Shown here piece by piece: positions 1 to 7,476 of a stretch of DNA of 16,776 nucleotides. The notes below the pieces were generated by a model. That model did not search any database, was not told the origin of the DNA, and was given only the letters and a program-made list of their open reading frames with translations. The stretch's first letter is position 1. Every line of letters starts with the position of its first letter. The translations under genes were made by a program, and so were the position numbers. The stretch covers positions 1-16,776 of the forward strand of contig QMTB01000014.1 in NCBI GenBank assembly GCA_003649845.1, in the 5' to 3' direction. This stretch comes from Thermoplasmata archaeon (lineage in GTDB: Archaea > Thermoplasmatota > E2 > DHVEG-1).

Positions 1-370
1 ACGTTATCCAACAAAGGTTAGAATACATCATTGATTTAATATTAACCTTCGAACATGCAATACATTTATCATCATCTGGTTCTCTTTTAATCGAAAGGGT
101 AAGCTGATAATCTGAGAGATTTCCCTTTTCAAATATTAATAATTGAACATAAGTAAGATCTCGATATGAAGGTTCAAAGGTTTGAGAGTATTTCCAACCA
201 TTTTTATATATTGGATATCCTCTACCTGAAAACGACTCTTGCTTTTGATCCATTATTAATCCATCATCATTGTTAATACATATTGTTTGATCTCCAGTGA
301 TATTCGGTACACCTGCCCCGATAAAAAACCCTATAATGGTTAAAACCAATACCTTCCTATACGATTCCAT
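1..370 (-). CDS. Secreted protein, N-terminal part only (cut by window edge)
   Basis: An open frame starts with ATG at 370 and runs off the left edge, giving about 123 residues. An in-frame stop (TAG) lies six bases upstream, which fixes the start. Residues 7-20 are hydrophobic (VLVLTIIGFFIGAG) and follow an arginine and a lysine, as in an export signal. The segment after it, including YSQTFEPSYRDLTYVQLLIF and then a basic LSIKREPDDD stretch, resembles the beta-sandwich modules (Q-S-F-x-P, then V-x-L-L) often found in archaeal and bacterial surface proteins. Two cysteines (CIAC) lie near the edge. Function is not recognisable because the C-terminal part is missing. It is divergent from serS across 248 bp. 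Confidence 0.65.
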   Translation of the reverse strand, partial: MESYRKVLVLTIIGFFIGAGVPNITGDQTICINNDDGLIMDQKQESFSGRGYPIYKNGWKYSQTFEPSYRDLTYVQLLIFEKGNLSDYQLTLSIKREPDDDKCIACSKVNIKSMMYSNLCWIT

Positions 371-618
371 ATCCTATCTGCCCCCATACTATTCTACTCC
401 CCCTCTTTAAAGACTGAGGATACAAAACACTGTATACAATATTAAAATATAAATTTTTCTATACATAAAAATGATACAATTGTTACATAAAAAAATCTAT
501 CAATGGTATTCAAATATAAAATACATATCTCAAAGAGGTCAATCTGTAAGATCCATCATAAAGACCCCATCATAATATCAAAACACTCTTATAAACTAAT
601 TATGTTTCCCCTTCTATA
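371..618. other. Divergent intergenic region with promoters
   Basis: This AT-rich region of 248 bp separates the divergent secreted-protein gene and serS. It holds the serS TATA box near 588-595 and AT-rich stretches around 440-455 that could serve the minus-strand gene. A 34-codon open frame at 471-575 (+) is not convincing. No RNA gene or repeat is visible. Confidence 0.5.
588..595 (+). promoter_or_regulatory. TATA box of serS
   Basis: The sequence CTTATAAA is centred about 27 nt before the serS ATG at 619. Archaeal transcription usually starts about 25 nt after the TATA centre, so the mRNA is expected to begin at or very near the start codon (leaderless). No Shine-Dalgarno sequence is present. 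Confidence 0.6.
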
Positions 619-1902
619 ATGTTGGATATAAAACTTATTCGAGAGAAACCAGATTTTATCCGAGAAAACCTTGCTAGACGTAGAAAACCAGAATACCTAG
701 AGATGCTGGATGAACTAATTGAGGAAGATAAGAAATGGCGGGAGATGAAACTAGAGATAGATAAACTACGTCAGAAGAGGAATCAACTTACTGGAAAAAT
801 TAGGGAATTAAAACAACAAGGTAGAGAAGAAGAACTAAAAAAAATAATAGCAGAGGCTAAAGAAATCCCGGATAAAATCAAAGAATTAGAAGATGAGATA
901 CAAAAGATAGAAGAACATAGAAGAGATTTACTTTTACATCTACCCAATTTGTTACATGAAAGCGTACCATATGGTGAGGGAGAAGAAGGAAACCTGGTTG
1001 TTAAAACATGGGGGGAGACTAGAAAATTTGATTTTCAACCTAAATCACATGTAGATTTAATGGAGAAACTTAATTTGATAGATACGCAGAGAGCAGCAAA
1101 GATATCTGGAGCTAGATTCTATTTTATGAAAAACGAGTTAGTGGAATTAGAATATGCTTTAATTCAACATGCAATAAGGATACTCAAAGATAGAGGTTTT
1201 GATCTAATAGTTACTCCACCACTTGTCAAAGAATATATAATGATAGGAGGAGGTTTTCTACCAACATATAGAGAGGATGTATATAAGATTGAAGATGAAG
1301 ATCTATTTCTAGCTGGAACATCAGAAGCGCCATTAGTAGGTATGCATGCAGATGAAATATTATATCAAGATGACTTCCCGTTGAGATACGCTGGATTCTC
1401 TACTTGCTATAGAACAGAAGCAGGGGCACATGGAAAGGATACTAAAGGTATATTTCGAACACATCACTTCGAAAAAGTAGAACAAATATCCATCACCGGC
1501 CCTGAACAAAGCTGGGATGAACACGAATATCTATTTGAAACCGCAGAAATATTCTGGCAGTCTCTAGAAATACCATATAGAAAAGTGAATATCTGCACAG
1601 GTGATATAGGTATAGTTGCAGCTAAAAAATATGACCTAGAAGGATGGTACCCCTCCCAGCAGACATATAGAGAACTAGTCTCTACTAGCAATTGTACAGA
1701 CTACCAAGCAAGGAGATTAAAGATTAGATATAGAGAAAAAGATGGGATGCCTACAAAAATATGTCATACATTAAACTCAACACTTATAGCTATACAGAGA
1801 GGTATAACATGTATAGTAGAGAATTATCAGAGAGAAGATGGAAGTATAGAGATACCAAAGGTTTTACATAAATACCTAGATTTCAAAGAAATTACACCAT
1901 AA
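619..1902 (+). CDS. serS: Seryl-tRNA synthetase
   Basis: The 427-residue product is a class II aminoacyl-tRNA synthetase that activates serine with ATP and loads it onto tRNA-Ser (and tRNA-Sec where present). Residues 27-105 are charged and helical and form the long coiled-coil arm that grips the tRNA. The catalytic domain follows, with the TSE serine-binding loop at 234-236, motif 2 between R265 and R280 (TEAGAHGKDTKGIF) and motif 3 with R394. In motif 3 the usual NGS is NST (386-388). The cytosolic enzyme has normal length for the common (non-methanogenic) SerRS type. The ATG at 619 is chosen because it is followed by the standard MLDIKLIREKPD N-terminus and is placed for leaderless translation. 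It converges on the AOR gene with a 19-bp gap. Confidence 0.97.
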   Translation: MLDIKLIREKPDFIRENLARRRKPEYLEMLDELIEEDKKWREMKLEIDKLRQKRNQLTGKIRELKQQGREEELKKIIAEAKEIPDKIKELEDEIQKIEEHRRDLLLHLPNLLHESVPYGEGEEGNLVVKTWGETRKFDFQPKSHVDLMEKLNLIDTQRAAKISGARFYFMKNELVELEYALIQHAIRILKDRGFDLIVTPPLVKEYIMIGGGFLPTYREDVYKIEDEDLFLAGTSEAPLVGMHADEILYQDDFPLRYAGFSTCYRTEAGAHGKDTKGIFRTHHFEKVEQISITGPEQSWDEHEYLFETAEIFWQSLEIPYRKVNICTGDIGIVAAKKYDLEGWYPSQQTYRELVSTSNCTDYQARRLKIRYREKDGMPTKICHTLNSTLIAIQRGITCIVENYQREDGSIEIPKVLHKYLDFKEITP

Positions 1903-1921
1903 AATACCTATAAACTCTTTA

Positions 1922-3757
1922 TTATTTTAAATCCAATCTTCTAAGGGTCTCATCACTTGGTATACCATTGGAATTCCATCCTCTCAATTCATAGTATTCA
2001 TCCAGCATATCATTAAACATCTTCTCAGTTATTTTTATTCCATCTGTTGCTCCACCTTTCATAGGTTCAAATAGTCTCTTCGGTAGTTTATCATCCTCCC
2101 TAGAAACACCTTCTCTGATATTGAATAGTCTAATGAGGTTCCATATTCTCTCGCCAGCGAGTAGATAACTCTCTGGAGTATAGTTGAAACCAGTTGCTGT
2201 ATTAAGCATATCAACAAAATCACTGACATCAAGAGGAGCAAAATCACACACCACTAGAGAATAAGCAACTGCTCGCTCATCCTGTACTTCTTTAACAAAA
2301 CTTGCTCTACCTTCAATAGAGAAACGTTCACCAAGAACACCTTCTATCTCAGCTCTAACAGTCCATGCACGTTGATGACAAGCACCTCTATCAGAGGTGG
2401 CATATGCTAAAGCCATACCAAAGCTACCTCTTGGATCATAACCAGGGATCTCCATACCTTTAACATGCATAGCAAAATCTTCAGCATTACCCCCTATCTC
2501 TTCTGCAGCTCTTTTTACACCTTCAGCCAATAAATCACCGATACCTTCTCTATAAGCAATCTTCTCTATAAGCTCAATATATGGTTCATCTTTACCGAAA
2601 TCAAGTTCACCAACCTCTTCTCTACCTATAAAACCTCTCTCATAACATTCCATGGCGAAACCTAGAACGTTACCAGTGCTTATACCATCTAATCCTAGGT
2701 CATCTACGAGAAAAGAAGCTTTTGATACAGCATCAAGAGCCCCAATATAACAGTTTGAACCAAGGAGAGCAAGTAGTTCATATTCTGGTCCTTCAAGCTC
2801 AGTACCCTTATATTTACCATCTTTAATCTTTGAATGTTTACCACATAATATAGGGCAAGCATAACAGCCTTTATCAGCAACTACTATAGTTTCACGCATT
2901 CTCTCGCCGCTTATATCCCCTGCATACTCAAAGGTACCGGTTTGAAAATTCCTAGTAGGTAGTATACCTAGATCACTCATAGGTTTAATCCAAATAGGTG
3001 TACCATAAACCCTACGTTTCTTCTTTATAAACTCATTCTCATTAACCTTCTTAAAAGCGTTTTTAGTTATACTTCTAAAACCCTCAGCATCAGCATATTC
3101 AAAGGTTTTCTTATCTCTATCAGCCTTTATAGCTATAGCTTTAAGATTCTTAGAACCCATAACAGCACCAGAACCACCTCTACCAGCTTGTCCACCACGT
3201 TCTCTTTGATCATAGGTATCAATATTTATCATAGCATATCTAACTAGTTTCTCTCCCGCAGGACCTATCTCAGCAACCCTTGTCTTCTCATCTCCAAGTT
3301 CTTTTCGTATAGCCTTTGTTGTTTCGGAAGTTGTTTTACCCCATAGATGTTTAGCATCCTTTAGTTCAATATCACCCTTAAATATCGATAGATAAACTGG
3401 TTTCTCACTTCTACCTCTTATAATAAGAGCATCATATCCAGCAAACTTCAACTCTGGTCCAAAATAGCCGCCAACATGAGAATCAAGAAATAAACCTGTT
3501 AACGGAGATTTTGTTACAACAGTAAATCTACCAGATGTAGGCATACTAGTAGCAGTTAGAGGCCCTGTAATAAAGATAAGTATATTCTCAGAGCTGAGAG
3601 GATCTATACCTTCATCAAGTGTATCATAAAGTATCTTCGCTCCAAGACCTTTGCCACCTATGAATTGTTTAGCATCTTCCTTGTTGAGAGAGACATCTTT
3701 TATACTTCCACTAGATAAATCAATATCAAGGATATTACCGGTGTATCCGTAAAACAT
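1922..3757 (-). CDS. aor: Aldehyde:ferredoxin oxidoreductase (tungsten-type)
   Basis: This 611-residue protein has the usual length of the AOR family, which oxidises aldehydes to carboxylic acids at a tungsten bis-pterin centre and passes two electrons to ferredoxin in the cytoplasm. The N-terminus (MFYGYTGNILDIDLSSG) is standard. The 4Fe-4S ligands are C298, C301, C305 (CYACPILC) and most likely C504 (VVCDFAP). The pterin-binding DDLGLDGIS motif lies near 352-360, and GGQAGRGGSGAVMGSKNLKA near 188-207 is a strong family match. It is the last gene of the operon. Its Shine-Dalgarno GGTGA overlaps the stop of homoserine dehydrogenase, 4 nt before the ATG, so translation is probably coupled. Substrate cannot be read from sequence; the neighbours suggest an amino-acid-derived aldehyde. 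Confidence 0.95.
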   Translation of the reverse strand: MFYGYTGNILDIDLSSGSIKDVSLNKEDAKQFIGGKGLGAKILYDTLDEGIDPLSSENILIFITGPLTATSMPTSGRFTVVTKSPLTGLFLDSHVGGYFGPELKFAGYDALIIRGRSEKPVYLSIFKGDIELKDAKHLWGKTTSETTKAIRKELGDEKTRVAEIGPAGEKLVRYAMINIDTYDQRERGGQAGRGGSGAVMGSKNLKAIAIKADRDKKTFEYADAEGFRSITKNAFKKVNENEFIKKKRRVYGTPIWIKPMSDLGILPTRNFQTGTFEYAGDISGERMRETIVVADKGCYACPILCGKHSKIKDGKYKGTELEGPEYELLALLGSNCYIGALDAVSKASFLVDDLGLDGISTGNVLGFAMECYERGFIGREEVGELDFGKDEPYIELIEKIAYREGIGDLLAEGVKRAAEEIGGNAEDFAMHVKGMEIPGYDPRGSFGMALAYATSDRGACHQRAWTVRAEIEGVLGERFSIEGRASFVKEVQDERAVAYSLVVCDFAPLDVSDFVDMLNTATGFNYTPESYLLAGERIWNLIRLFNIREGVSREDDKLPKRLFEPMKGGATDGIKITEKMFNDMLDEYYELRGWNSNGIPSDETLRRLDLK

Positions 3758-3761
3758 TTTT

Positions 3762-4796
3762 TCACCCGAATATTCTATTCAAATTTATAAAATCTATCAA
3801 TAGAGCAAAACCTGTTTCTCTTCTACCAGCACCTGGACCTACTATAGTAACAGAACCGAGTTCATCTGTTACAAATGTTAAAGCATTTACAGCATTATTA
3901 ACACCTGCTAAAGGATCATCTAGAGATAACTTTTCAGGTCCAACTTTAGCCTCAACAGTATTATCCTCTCTAATTCTTGCACTTGCAATCAACTTCCATC
4001 TTTTACCTTCATCTTTTGCAGATTTAATATCATCAAGTGTTATATTGGTTATACCCTCTCTGGGTACATCCTCTAGTTTAAGGTTTGCATTAAATATTGT
4101 ATTAGAAAGTATAACGATTTTTCCAAGGGCATCCCAACCTTCAACATCACCAGTTGGATCAGCTTCAGCATACCCTAGATCCTGAGCTTTCTTCAAAGCG
4201 TCACTATAACTCATACCCTCCTCCATCCTTGTTAGTATATAGTTGGTAGTACCATTTACTATACCTTTAACCTCTTTGATCTTGTTACCAGCAAGACAGT
4301 ATTCTAGGAGATTAAAAACAGGTGTACCAGCTAATACAACACCTTCAAAACTATAGAATACATTTTTTTCATCTGCAAGTTTCTTTAACTCCTCTATAGC
4401 TTTAACAGGTGGACCTTTATTTGTACTTATAACATGTTTACCCTCGTTTAAAGCTGTTTTAACATGTGTGAGAGCAGGTTCCCCTGTTTTAACATCAGTA
4501 TATGTTACCTCAACTATCAAGTTGCTATCTGTCTCTTTTATTGTAGCTAGAGCATCTAATCCTTTTATACCTCCTGGGTATTCATCGAGTTTCCTACCGG
4601 CTTTAACCATATCAAGAATTTTTTTTAAGTCTAAACCATTTTTATCATATATAGAACCTTTAAGCATATCCGAGATTGCTACTACTCTATATTTTATATC
4701 AAACCTCTCTCTTAGTAACTCTTTTTTTTCAAGTAGAATCTCAGCGAAACCCTGCCCTACGGTTCCAAAACCAATAAAAGCTATCTTCCATTCCAT
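3762..4796 (-). CDS. hom: Homoserine dehydrogenase, short form without ACT domain
   Basis: The 344-residue enzyme interconverts L-aspartate semialdehyde and L-homoserine with NAD(P)H. The N-terminal Rossmann motif GFGTVG is at 9-14, STNKGP at 124-129 (K127), NGTTNYI at 181-187, and the catalytic segment EADPTGDVEGWDALGK at 211-226 keeps D222 and K226. A typical C-terminal GPGAG motif is at 320-324. There is no C-terminal ACT regulatory domain, so feedback inhibition by threonine through such a domain is not expected. I chose ATG 4796 over an in-frame start at 4835 because a strong GGAGGT lies 9 nt upstream (4806-4811), and this site overlaps the stop codon of the preceding gene. Its place between an unrecognised gene and AOR is unusual for a purely biosynthetic enzyme, so a reverse (catabolic) role is possible. 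Confidence 0.92.
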   Translation of the reverse strand: MEWKIAFIGFGTVGQGFAEILLEKKELLRERFDIKYRVVAISDMLKGSIYDKNGLDLKKILDMVKAGRKLDEYPGGIKGLDALATIKETDSNLIVEVTYTDVKTGEPALTHVKTALNEGKHVISTNKGPPVKAIEELKKLADEKNVFYSFEGVVLAGTPVFNLLEYCLAGNKIKEVKGIVNGTTNYILTRMEEGMSYSDALKKAQDLGYAEADPTGDVEGWDALGKIVILSNTIFNANLKLEDVPREGITNITLDDIKSAKDEGKRWKLIASARIREDNTVEAKVGPEKLSLDDPLAGVNNAVNALTFVTDELGSVTIVGPGAGRRETGFALLIDFINLNRIFG

Positions 4797-4803
4797 AATT
4801 TTT

Positions 4804-6069
4804 CTACCTCCTATGATGAAGATTAGGCGCAGCAATAAAAGATAATCCCTTTTCAGTTAAAGCCTTAGCTGTATTGTTTATCGCATCATGTTTATCAAGA
4901 TAATTTCTCAGTAGATAAGGCATTAAACCTTTCTCTTCAATCTCTTCTTTTGTAAGGAAGTAATCTAGTATATCACTGGGATGTTCTCTCTTCTCTTCAA
5001 CTTTAATCTCTCCACCTTCATGTTTCGCACTGATATTCTTTACTTTATCAGCGATTTCAAGTAACTCCTTACGTCTATCATATGGTTGTATAACTATACT
5101 CTTCCATGTTTCAAGTATATGATGTTCAAATCTAACATTAGCCTCTAATCCAAGGGCTTTTCTAATATCAGCGCTTCTCATTATGGTATCATTGTTCACA
5201 GAATTCGAGAAGTTGAAACCTATCAATGATGTACTGCCGTCTTCTCTTGATAAAAGTCTAGCTGCCATGAGAGTCCAGAAAACAGCATAGGGATTATCAT
5301 TACCCATATATACAGAGATTTTAAACTCTATATCAACACCGAGTTTATGGATCATATAACCTATTAGGATAGTACCAGGATTAATGTTAAGTACCTGTTT
5401 AACCCCATAGTTTGTATAGTAGTAGAGGAATTCATCTAACCATTTTAGAGGGTGATCATTTGGCTCCCCTACTCCACCAAAATAACCTGTAATAGTTTCA
5501 GGTCCACCGAGATGGATATTTGAACCATCGGTACCTTTTGTATCAAGAGTTTCACACCAACTTGCACCTATAATCTGCATTGCAGCAGTCATAGCAAGTA
5601 AATCTCCATCTTTCTCCTGCTCTTTCATATTTCTAACTCTTATATATCTACCAGGCATCAACTCTTTTTTCTCTAAAGCTTGTTTCGCCTCTGTCATGAA
5701 GAATGGAAAATACTGACAAGCGCTTATCTCCAATGTAATAGCGTAATCCTCTTTGAAATCCATATCATCCGCTTTTTCACCAAGAATACGTCTACGATAC
5801 TCATCTATAGTTATATAGGTACCTTTATCCCTCTGTTCTATAAGCCATTCAACATCTTTTATATATGCTCTATTAACCTTTTCAAGTTTTGTCAATATAT
5901 TCTCTATCTTCCTAGCTTCTCTAGCCTTCTTGTTTATCTCATCTACACCCCCATATTTGTCAACTATTTCCAGAATATTGTTTATAAGAGGGTTATCTGG
6001 ATTCATTAGGAATTTATTTATCTCTTCCAGCCTCATATCGTCTATCAAAAGTTTTTCACGTACAACCAT
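4804..6069 (-). CDS. Protein of unrecognised family in the AOR operon
   Basis: I do not recognise this 421-residue protein. It is soluble, with no signal peptide or membrane segment. Residues up to about 110 are charged and helical. The middle is rich in glycine, acidic and aromatic residues and looks catalytic, with TLEISACQYFPFF, GRYIRVRNM, ETLDTKGTDGSNIHLGGPET, ITGYFGGVGEPNDHP, NINPGTILIGYM and MGNDNPYAVFW, followed by FNFSNSVNNDTI. The alternation of helices and short conserved strands suggests a TIM-barrel enzyme. I have a weak impression of the barrel subunits of B12-dependent aminomutases, but no diagnostic motif supports it. The start is ATG 6069, 5-6 nt after GGTGA; the nearby GTG at 6078 is part of that site. 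It is second in the operon, after a 102-bp gap, and its stop lies inside the next gene's Shine-Dalgarno. Confidence 0.85.
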   Translation of the reverse strand: MVVREKLLIDDMRLEEINKFLMNPDNPLINNILEIVDKYGGVDEINKKAREARKIENILTKLEKVNRAYIKDVEWLIEQRDKGTYITIDEYRRRILGEKADDMDFKEDYAITLEISACQYFPFFMTEAKQALEKKELMPGRYIRVRNMKEQEKDGDLLAMTAAMQIIGASWCETLDTKGTDGSNIHLGGPETITGYFGGVGEPNDHPLKWLDEFLYYYTNYGVKQVLNINPGTILIGYMIHKLGVDIEFKISVYMGNDNPYAVFWTLMAARLLSREDGSTSLIGFNFSNSVNNDTIMRSADIRKALGLEANVRFEHHILETWKSIVIQPYDRRKELLEIADKVKNISAKHEGGEIKVEEKREHPSDILDYFLTKEEIEEKGLMPYLLRNYLDKHDAINNTAKALTEKGLSFIAAPNLHHRR

Positions 6070-6171
6070 ATCTTTCACCCATTTTCTGATAACTAACTTC
6101 CCTTCTAAGATAAAATAGATTCATCCTACAATAGCATATCGCATCTTCCTTTTTAATAATTTCAGATAAAC

Positions 6172-7344
6172 CTATCCTACACCTAATTCTTCCATGAGAT
6201 TAGTTATACGTTTAAGAGCATCCTTTATATCTTCAAGTGAAGTAGCATAAGAAAAGCGGATATAACCTTCTCCACCTGGACCAAATGCTGTACCAGGAAG
6301 TGTAGCTACACCTGTTTTTTCAAGTAGTAACTCCGAGATTTCATCAGATTTCATACCTGTTCCTTTTATGTTTGGAAAAGCATAGAAAGCCCCCTGGGGG
6401 TATACACATTTAAAACCAGGGATTTTATTAAGCCCAGGGATGATTATATCCCTCCTCTTTCTATAATCCTCTCTCATATTTGATACAAAATCTTGCCTTC
6501 CTTTTAAAGCTTCTATTCCACTATACTGTATAAAAGGTGGGGTACATGAAACAATAGTTTGAAGTAACAACTCCATCTTAGAGATTAATTCCTTTGGTCC
6601 AATACAATACCCTAAACGCCATCCTGTCATAGCATAAGATTTAGAGAAACCATCTATTAGTATAGTCCTCTCATTACATTCATCTTTATATGCAGGAGTA
6701 TAATGTTCTGCATCATAGACTAATTTACTATAAATCTCATCAGAGAATAGATAGATGTTTTTATCCTCCGCTATCTCTGCTATTCCTCTAACATCTTCTC
6801 TACTCATAACAGCACCAGTAGGATTATTAGGGCTATTCATCATAATTATCCTAGTTTTAGATGTTAGAAACTCTGCTACATCATCTGGATTCAAACGGAA
6901 ATCATTTTCCTCTTTCACAGGAACATATATCGGTTTAAGACCTATAGCAGCAATTGCTGCATGGTAAGACGGAAAACCAGGATCTGGTAGTATAACCTCT
7001 TCTCCTTTATCAGCTATACAGGCGAGTGCAAAATATATCATTGGATTAGCACCAGGACCAACAAGAATTTGATCTATAGCAGGTTTAAAACTCCTAGTTT
7101 TCTCTATTTCCTCACTTATAGCTTCTCTAAGTTCTGGTATACCTGCAGCATTCACATAGTTTGTTTTACCCTCTCTAAGAGCTTTAATTGCAGCATTCTT
7201 TATATTATCAGGTGTATCAAAATCTGGTTCTCCAATTTCAAAATGTAGTATATCTCTACCTTTACATTCTAATTCTTTTGCTCTTGCTAAAACCTTAAAC
7301 ATTGCTTGACCAAGTAAAACCTTTGCCATAGAGGATAGATACAT
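6172..7344 (-). CDS. Class I PLP-dependent aminotransferase (aspartate aminotransferase family)
   Basis: The 390-residue fold-type I enzyme moves an amino group between an amino acid and a 2-oxo acid. PLP-site residues are visible: NSPNNPTG around 170-177 (N174), SDE with D202, Y205, the Schiff-base lysine K235 in DGFSKSYAMTGWRLGY, and a C-terminal carboxylate-binding arginine in GYIRFSYA. It belongs to the broad subgroup that includes aspartate, aromatic and other aminotransferases, so the exact substrate is open. The start at 7344 is supported by GGTGA 7-8 nt upstream; a second ATG five codons on (MAKVLL) is also possible. It is the first gene of the operon with an unrecognised protein, homoserine dehydrogenase and AOR, which suggests aspartate or a related amino acid as substrate (inference). 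Confidence 0.93.
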   Translation of the reverse strand: MYLSSMAKVLLGQAMFKVLARAKELECKGRDILHFEIGEPDFDTPDNIKNAAIKALREGKTNYVNAAGIPELREAISEEIEKTRSFKPAIDQILVGPGANPMIYFALACIADKGEEVILPDPGFPSYHAAIAAIGLKPIYVPVKEENDFRLNPDDVAEFLTSKTRIIMMNSPNNPTGAVMSREDVRGIAEIAEDKNIYLFSDEIYSKLVYDAEHYTPAYKDECNERTILIDGFSKSYAMTGWRLGYCIGPKELISKMELLLQTIVSCTPPFIQYSGIEALKGRQDFVSNMREDYRKRRDIIIPGLNKIPGFKCVYPQGAFYAFPNIKGTGMKSDEISELLLEKTGVATLPGTAFGPGGEGYIRFSYATSLEDIKDALKRITNLMEELGVG

Positions 7345-7376
7345 TATAGTTTCACCTTCTAATAATTGAAATCCTC

Positions 7377-7402
7377 TTTTCCTAATAAGTTTTCCTAATA
7401 AG
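7377..7402. repeat. Perfect 13-bp tandem repeat, candidate operator
   Basis: TTTTCCTAATAAG occurs twice back to back (7377-7389 and 7390-7402). A partial third match (TTCTAATAA) lies about 7358-7366. The repeats sit between the minus-strand TATA box of the aminotransferase operon and its start codon, covering the expected transcription start near 7384. This position suits a repressor site or a 5'-leader element. The binding protein is unknown. Confidence 0.6.
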
Positions 7403-7417
7403 ATTTTATATTATAAT
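7403..7417 (-). promoter_or_regulatory. TATA region of the aminotransferase-AOR operon
   Basis: Read on the minus strand the segment is ATTATAATATAAAAT. A centre near 7410 predicts transcription from about 7384, giving a leader of about 40 nt before ATG 7344. That fits the Shine-Dalgarno site seen there. The divergent oxidoreductase promoter lies within 40 bp. Confidence 0.5.
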
Positions 7418-7443
7418 AGTTGCTTCATTCTAAATAGTGTAAA

Positions 7444-7451
7444 TTTATATA
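7444..7451 (+). promoter_or_regulatory. TATA box of the disulfide oxidoreductase gene
   Basis: TTTATATA is centred about 29 nt before ATG 7477, predicting a start of transcription near 7474. This makes 7477 the leaderless start and argues against the upstream in-frame TTG 7462 and ATG 7468. Confidence 0.5.
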
Positions 7452-7476
7452 CCACTATTGATTGTCAATGCATCAA

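Noticed and set aside
471..575. A 34-codon open frame (+) before serS, with an AT-rich box about 20 nt upstream
   Set aside because: AT-rich composition, no recognisable sequence and no clear Shine-Dalgarno; it overlaps the likely promoter region.
4797..4835. Longer N-terminus for homoserine dehydrogenase starting at 4835
   Set aside because: It adds 13 residues overlapping the preceding gene, and the strong GGAGGT at 4806-4811 fits ATG 4796, where the family N-terminus begins.
6004..6107. A 22-codon frame overlapping the start of the unrecognised operon gene, as a leader peptide
   Set aside because: No attenuator-like hairpins or runs of regulatory codons, and no good start signal.
7462..7476. 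TTG 7462 or ATG 7468 as start of the flavoprotein
   Set aside because: Both lie upstream of the transcription start predicted from the TATA box, and the conserved N-terminus begins at ATG 7477.
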